Assembly: GCA_028829895.1 (NCBI GenBank)
Contig: CM054177.1
Location: 33,257,064-33,321,063 of the forward strand
Direction: 5' to 3'
Origin: Sinotaia quadrata
Taxonomy: Eukaryota; Mollusca; Gastropoda; Architaenioglossa; Viviparidae
Length of the DNA stretch: 64,000 nt
The translations under genes were made by a program, and so were the position numbers. The notes under the pieces were generated by a model. The model made no database searches and was not told the origin of the DNA. It was given only the letters and a program-made list of their open reading frames with translations. Shown piece by piece: positions 59,101 through 64,000 of the stretch; the stretch's first letter is position 1, and each line of letters opens with the position of its first letter.

Positions 59101-62100
59101 GAATGTTCTTATGATCTAAAAATTAAACTACACTCTAGATACAAGGAATGTACTTATGATCTAAAAGTTAAACTACACTCTGGATACAAGGAACTGTTGT
59201 TATGATCTTAAAGTTAAACTACAATCTGGATACAAGGAAAACTGTTGTTATGATCTTAAAGTTAAACTACAATCTGGATACAAGTAAAGCTGTTGTTATG
59301 ATCTTAAAGTTAAACTACAATCTGGATACAAGCTGTTGTTATAATACAAGGAATGCTGCTGTGATGATCTAAAAGTTAAAGTACAATCATGATACAAGGA
59401 ATGTTGTGATGGTCTAAAAGTTAAACTAAACTTTTGATATAAAGGATGTTGTTGTTATGGTCAAAAAGGTTAAACTACAGTCTGGATACAAAGAATGTAA
59501 TTGCAAATGTCCTGGGTGACATTGAACATACCTATATAAAGCCACATGACAAATATTTGATCTCCCTCCTCTCCTCTTCCCACATTCAGGCTCTTGGAAT
59601 TGAATTCTTTAAAGTAAAAATGGACTATGTATTCATTCAGTAAAATAATATTATTTATTCATGAGAAATTGACACTTAACAGTAAATTGGTAATATTTCT
59701 TAATCTTTTGGATCAGGAGCTAATATGACAATGTTTATTTGTTACAGCATTATAGGTTTGACATGTTTTGCAAATATTAAATCACTCAATTTCATATTTC
59801 TGATTTTAATCTGGTTAAAGCAGTATAGGTTTCACATTTTTAGTATTATTAAACTCCATTTCATTCATCTGATTTTAATCTATTACAGCATTATAATTTT
59901 GACATATTTTGTATTATTAAATAACTCCATTTTGTATTAGTGATTAGAAGAATTTTAGACGAGTGAATAATGGAGAAAGGATCAACTCAGACAAAAATAG
60001 TTAAAATGAAAAAATAATTCAAATAAGGATTTTTTTGCCATTTCAGTGTGCCATTTATTGTGAAATTAATTTTTAATCAAATATTTACTTCAATATAAAA
60101 TTTAAACATACAGATATATAACAGAATATAAAATTTTTAGATATAAACCTATATGATGTGATGGTTCTTGTAATTCTGGGTCTGAGTATCACTTCTCTCC
60201 GGCTCCAATGCATGGTCAAATTAGATGGTAGGCAGTGTCACAGCTATGAAACCAAAATCATAGTAAACCAAATGCATTATTTTGTTTTTTTACCAAACAC
60301 AAGTTGCATAATTATGGTGCTAAATCTAAATCACATTTTATGTAACACACTAATGAATAAATTTGTGTCTAGCTACTCTTCAATTCTAGCTACTTTTCAA
60401 TTAATTAATGTTTTATCAGCAAACAGATAAGAACTGCAAGCTACCTTACCTCTTATATCTGTGTTTTCATTTACAGCAAACGACTTTGTTATTTAACGTG
60501 TGTATGTATGTCTATGCATGGGTGAATGTATGCATCCAAGTATATATACAAATGAGAAAAGTGAATTTACAAAATATCTAGTTTTAACAATAACACAGAA
60601 TGTCATGAATGACAATAACCATACATCCAACTTGCAAGAAAGCAAATTCCAGGCAAATGGACTCTGATGAACAAAAATTTTGACTGTATGACTTATAATT
60701 TGCTTTCAGAATGTTTAAAATGTATTTCTGATGAAAAGTGTAATCTTCCAGCAGTTGGGTAAACATGCATGAGATCAGATAAGTACTTAAGTTACAGCAA
60801 AAAGAAAAACAAAAAGAAGAGATCTTGATCCTGCCATTAACAGTTGGTCACTGATGACTGTGAAGAAGTGTGGTCACATGATCAGTTCTTGGAACTCTGA
60901 GAATAATTCAAATTATGACTACCAGTGTGAAGTTTTAAGTTCAAGCAAGTACAATAGTTGTGAAAAATTTTAGTGTTCTAACAGTTTCACTATCTATTCT
61001 CTCTCATCTAGCCAAAAATGCAAGTCACAGTCTGAAAGTTAAACTACACTCTTTCAGTGAATGAAAGAAAGAATGCTGTTGTGATGATCTGAAAGTTAAA
61101 CTACACTCTGGATACAAGGAATGTTCTTATGATCTAAAAATTAAACTACACTCTAGATACAAGGAATGTTCTTATGATCTAAAAATTAAACTACACTCTA
61201 GATACAAGGAATGTACTTATGATCTAAAAGTTAAACTACACTCTGGATACAAGGAACTGTTGTTATGATCTTAAAGTTAAACTACAATCTGGATACAAGG
61301 AAAACTGTTGTTATGATCTTAAAGTTAAACTACAATCTGGATACAAGTAAAGCTGTTGTTATGATCTTAAAGTTAAACTACAATCTGGATACAAGCTGTT
61401 GTTATAATACAAGGAATGCTGCTGTGATGATCTAAAAGTTAAAGTACAATCATGATACAAGGAATGTTGTGATGGTCTAAAAGTTAAACTAAACTTTTGA
61501 TATAAAGGATATTGTTGTTATGGTCAAAAAGGTTAAACTACAGTCTGGATACAAAGAATGTAATTGCAAATGTCCTGGGTGACATTGAACATATCTATAT
61601 AAAGCCACATGACAAATATTTGATCTCCCTCCTCTCCTCTTCCCACATTCAGGCTCTTGGAATTGAATTCTTTAAAGTAAAAATGGACTATGTATTCATT
61701 CAGTAAAATAATATTATTTATTCATGAGAAATTGACACTTAACAGTAAATTGGTAATATTTCTTAATCTTTTGGATCAGGAGCTAATATGACAATGTTTA
61801 TTTGTTACAGCATTATAGGTTTGACATGTTTTGCAAATATTAAATCACTCAATTTCATATTTCTGATTTTAATCTGGTTAAAGCAGTATAGGTTTCACAT
61901 TTTTAGTATTATTAAACTCCATTTCATTCATCTGATTTTAATCTATTACAGCATTATAATTTTGACATATTTTGTATTATTAAATAACTCCATTTTGTAT
62001 TAGTGATTAGAAGAATTTTAGACGAGTGAATAATGGAGAAAGGATCAACTCAGACAAAAATAGTTAAAATGAAAAAATAATTCAAATAAGGATTTTTTTG

Positions 62101-64000
62101 CCATTTCAGTGTGCCATTTATTGTGAAATTAATTTTTAATCAAATATTTACTTCAATATAAAATTTAAACATACAGATATATAACAGAATATAAAATTTT
62201 TAGATATAAACCTATATGATGTGATGGTTCTTGTAATTCTGGGTCTGAGTATCACTTCTCTCCGGCTCCAATGCATGGTCAAATTAGATGGTAGGCAGTG
62301 TCACAGCTATGAAACCAAAATCATAGTAAACCAAATGCATTATTTTGTTTTTTTACCAAACACAAGTTGCATAATTATGGTGCTAAATCTAAATCACATT
62401 TTATGTAACACACTAATGAATAAATTTGTGTCTAGCTACTCTTCAATTCTAGCTACTTTTCAATTAATTAATGTTTTATCAGCAAACAGATAAGAACTGC
62501 AAGCTACCTTACCTCTTATATCTGTGTTTTCATTTACAGCAAACGACTTTGTTATTTAACGTGTGTATGTATGTCTATGCATGGGTGAATGTATGCATCC
62601 AAGTATATATACAAATGAGAAAAGTGAATTTACAAAATATCTAGTTTTAACAATAACACAGAATGTCATGAATGACAATAACCATACATCCAACTTGCAA
62701 GAAAGCAAATTCCAGGCAAATGGACTCTGATGAACAAAAATTTTGACTGTATGACTTATAATTTGCTTTCAGAATGTTTAAAATGTATTTCTGATGAAAA
62801 GTGTAATCTTCCAGCAGTTGGGTAAACATGCATGAGATCAGATAAGTACTTAAGTTACAGCAAAAAGAAAAACAAAAAGAAGAGATCTTGATCCTGCCAT
62901 TAACAGTTGGTCACTGATGACTGTGAAGAAGTGTGGTCACATGATCAGTTCTTGGAACTCTGAGAATAATTCAAATTATGACTACCAGTGTGAAGTTTTA
63001 AGTTCAAGCAAGTACAATAGTTGTGAAAAATTTTAGTGTTCTAACAGTTTCACTATCTATTCTCTCTCATCTAGCCAAAAATGCAAGTCACAGTCTGAAA
63101 GTTAAACTACACTCTTTCAGTGAATGAAAGAAAGAATGCTGTTGTGATGATCTGAAAGTTAAACTACACTCTGGATACAAGGAATGTTCTTATGATCTAA
63201 AAATTAAACTACACTCTAGATACAAGGAATGTTCTTATGATCTAAAAATTAAACTACACTCTAGATACAAGGAATGTACTTATGATCTAAAAGTTAAACT
63301 ACACTCTGGATACAAGGAACTGTTGTTATGATCTTAAAGTTAAACTACAATCTGGATACAAGGAAAACTGTTGTTATGATCTTAAAGTTAAACTACAATC
63401 TGGATACAAGTAAAGCTGTTGTTATGATCTTAAAGTTAAACTACAATCTGGATACAAGCTGTTGTTATAATACAAGGAATGCTGCTGTGATGATCTAAAA
63501 GTTAAAGTACAATCATGATACAAGGAATGTTGTGATGGTCTAAAAGTTAAACTAAACTTTTGATATAAAGGATATTGTTGTTATGGTCAAAAAGGTTAAA
63601 CTACAGTCTGGATACAAAGAATGTAATTGCAAATGTCCTGGGTGACATTGAACATACCTATATAAAGCCACATGACAAATATTTGATCTCCCTCCTCTCC
63701 TCTTCCCACATTCAGGCTCTTGGAATTGAATTCTTTAAAGTAAAAATGGACTATGTATTCATTCAGTAAAATAATATTATTTATTCATGAGAAATTGACA
63801 CTTAACAGTAAATTGGTAATATTTCTTAATCTTTTGGATCAGGAGCTAATATGACAATGTTTATTTGTTACAGCATTATAGGTTTGACATGTTTTGCAAA
63901 TATTAAATCACTCAATTTCATATTTCTGATTTTAATCTGGTTAAAGCAGTATAGGTTTCACATTTTTAGTATTATTAAACTCCATTTCATTCATCTGATT
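53185..64000. repeat. Macrosatellite array, 2,063-bp unit, runs off the window
   Basis: Copies anchored at the same point: 53185-55229 (2045 bp), 55230-57292 (2063), 57293-59445 (2153), 59446-61508 (2063), 61509-63571 (2063), 63572-64000 (partial). From the second copy on they differ by only a few single bases; the first copy lacks an 18-bp duplication near 54118 and has more substitutions. The third copy has two extra 45-bp VNTR units, which accounts exactly for its +90 bp. Each unit repeats the same short open frames (60-90 codons), none of which looks like a known protein. Each has TATATAAAG and a strong polypyrimidine-CAG. No transposase, rRNA, histone or snRNA gene is seen inside. Confidence 0.97.
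54770..55225. repeat. 45-bp VNTR nested in each macrosatellite unit
   Basis: About ten units of TTAAACTACACTCT(G/A)GATACA with AGGAATGTT.TTATGATCTAAAAG. Equivalent blocks are at about 56820-57290, 58880-59440, 61030-61500 and 63100-63570. The block in the third copy has two more identical 45-bp units than the others. Confidence 0.93.

Overview
The window is AT-rich nuclear DNA from an animal, not a microbe. It contains spliced genes with GT/AG introns of 1-5 kb, (CA)n/(GT)n microsatellites, DNA-transposon remnants, tRNA-derived repeat remnants and more than thirty minisatellite arrays. Both recognisable genes look like cilium or sperm-flagellum genes. My guess is a lophotrochozoan, most likely a mollusc. 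That is inference from gene divergence, intron size and repeat style, not from a diagnostic sequence.

Layout. 1-1600: remnants of Tigger/pogo-type transposase, one reasonably readable at about 600-1600. 3445-22305: a nine-exon minus-strand gene encoding a 337-residue protein with three IQ motifs, recognised as SPATA17. All exon junctions keep frame. 22306-22452: a 147-bp shared promoter region. 22453-30242: a divergent five-exon plus-strand gene for a 290-residue protein that resembles ciliary microtubule-inner-protein-like families (tentatively C2orf73/CIMIP6-like). Introns of both genes are filled with minisatellites. A hAT-type non-autonomous element of 809 bp with a perfect 8-bp target duplication lies in SPATA17 intron 1, and a 114-bp hAT-type element lies in intron 2 of the plus gene. 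Two diverged copies of an LTR-like sequence lie downstream of SPATA17 (from about 4190) and in its intron 5 (about 11.7-13.3 kb).

30.3-40.5 kb is intergenic and holds further minisatellites, a polypurine tract and a palindrome-rich GC island at 34.25-34.5 kb. At 40558 an ATG inside a YY1-type AAAATGGCGGC motif, followed by a GTAAGTG donor, may be the first coding exon of a third, plus-strand gene whose other exons I cannot find. 44.4-48.2 kb holds tRNA-like tandem repeats and two related minisatellite fields in inverted orientation.

From about 52.15 kb to the right edge is a macrosatellite: a 2,063-bp unit in at least five nearly identical tandem copies plus a diverged edge copy, with an internal 45-bp VNTR, a TATA-like box and an excellent polypyrimidine-AG in every unit. 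The array runs off the window.

No CRISPR, operon, rRNA or intact tRNA gene was seen. Most open frames longer than 60 codons are period-3 artefacts of tandem repeats. The most interesting observations are the macrosatellite, the minisatellite that has multiplied a real 3' splice site including the first three codons of its exon, the compact divergent promoter of two ciliary-type genes, and the inverted minisatellite fields.
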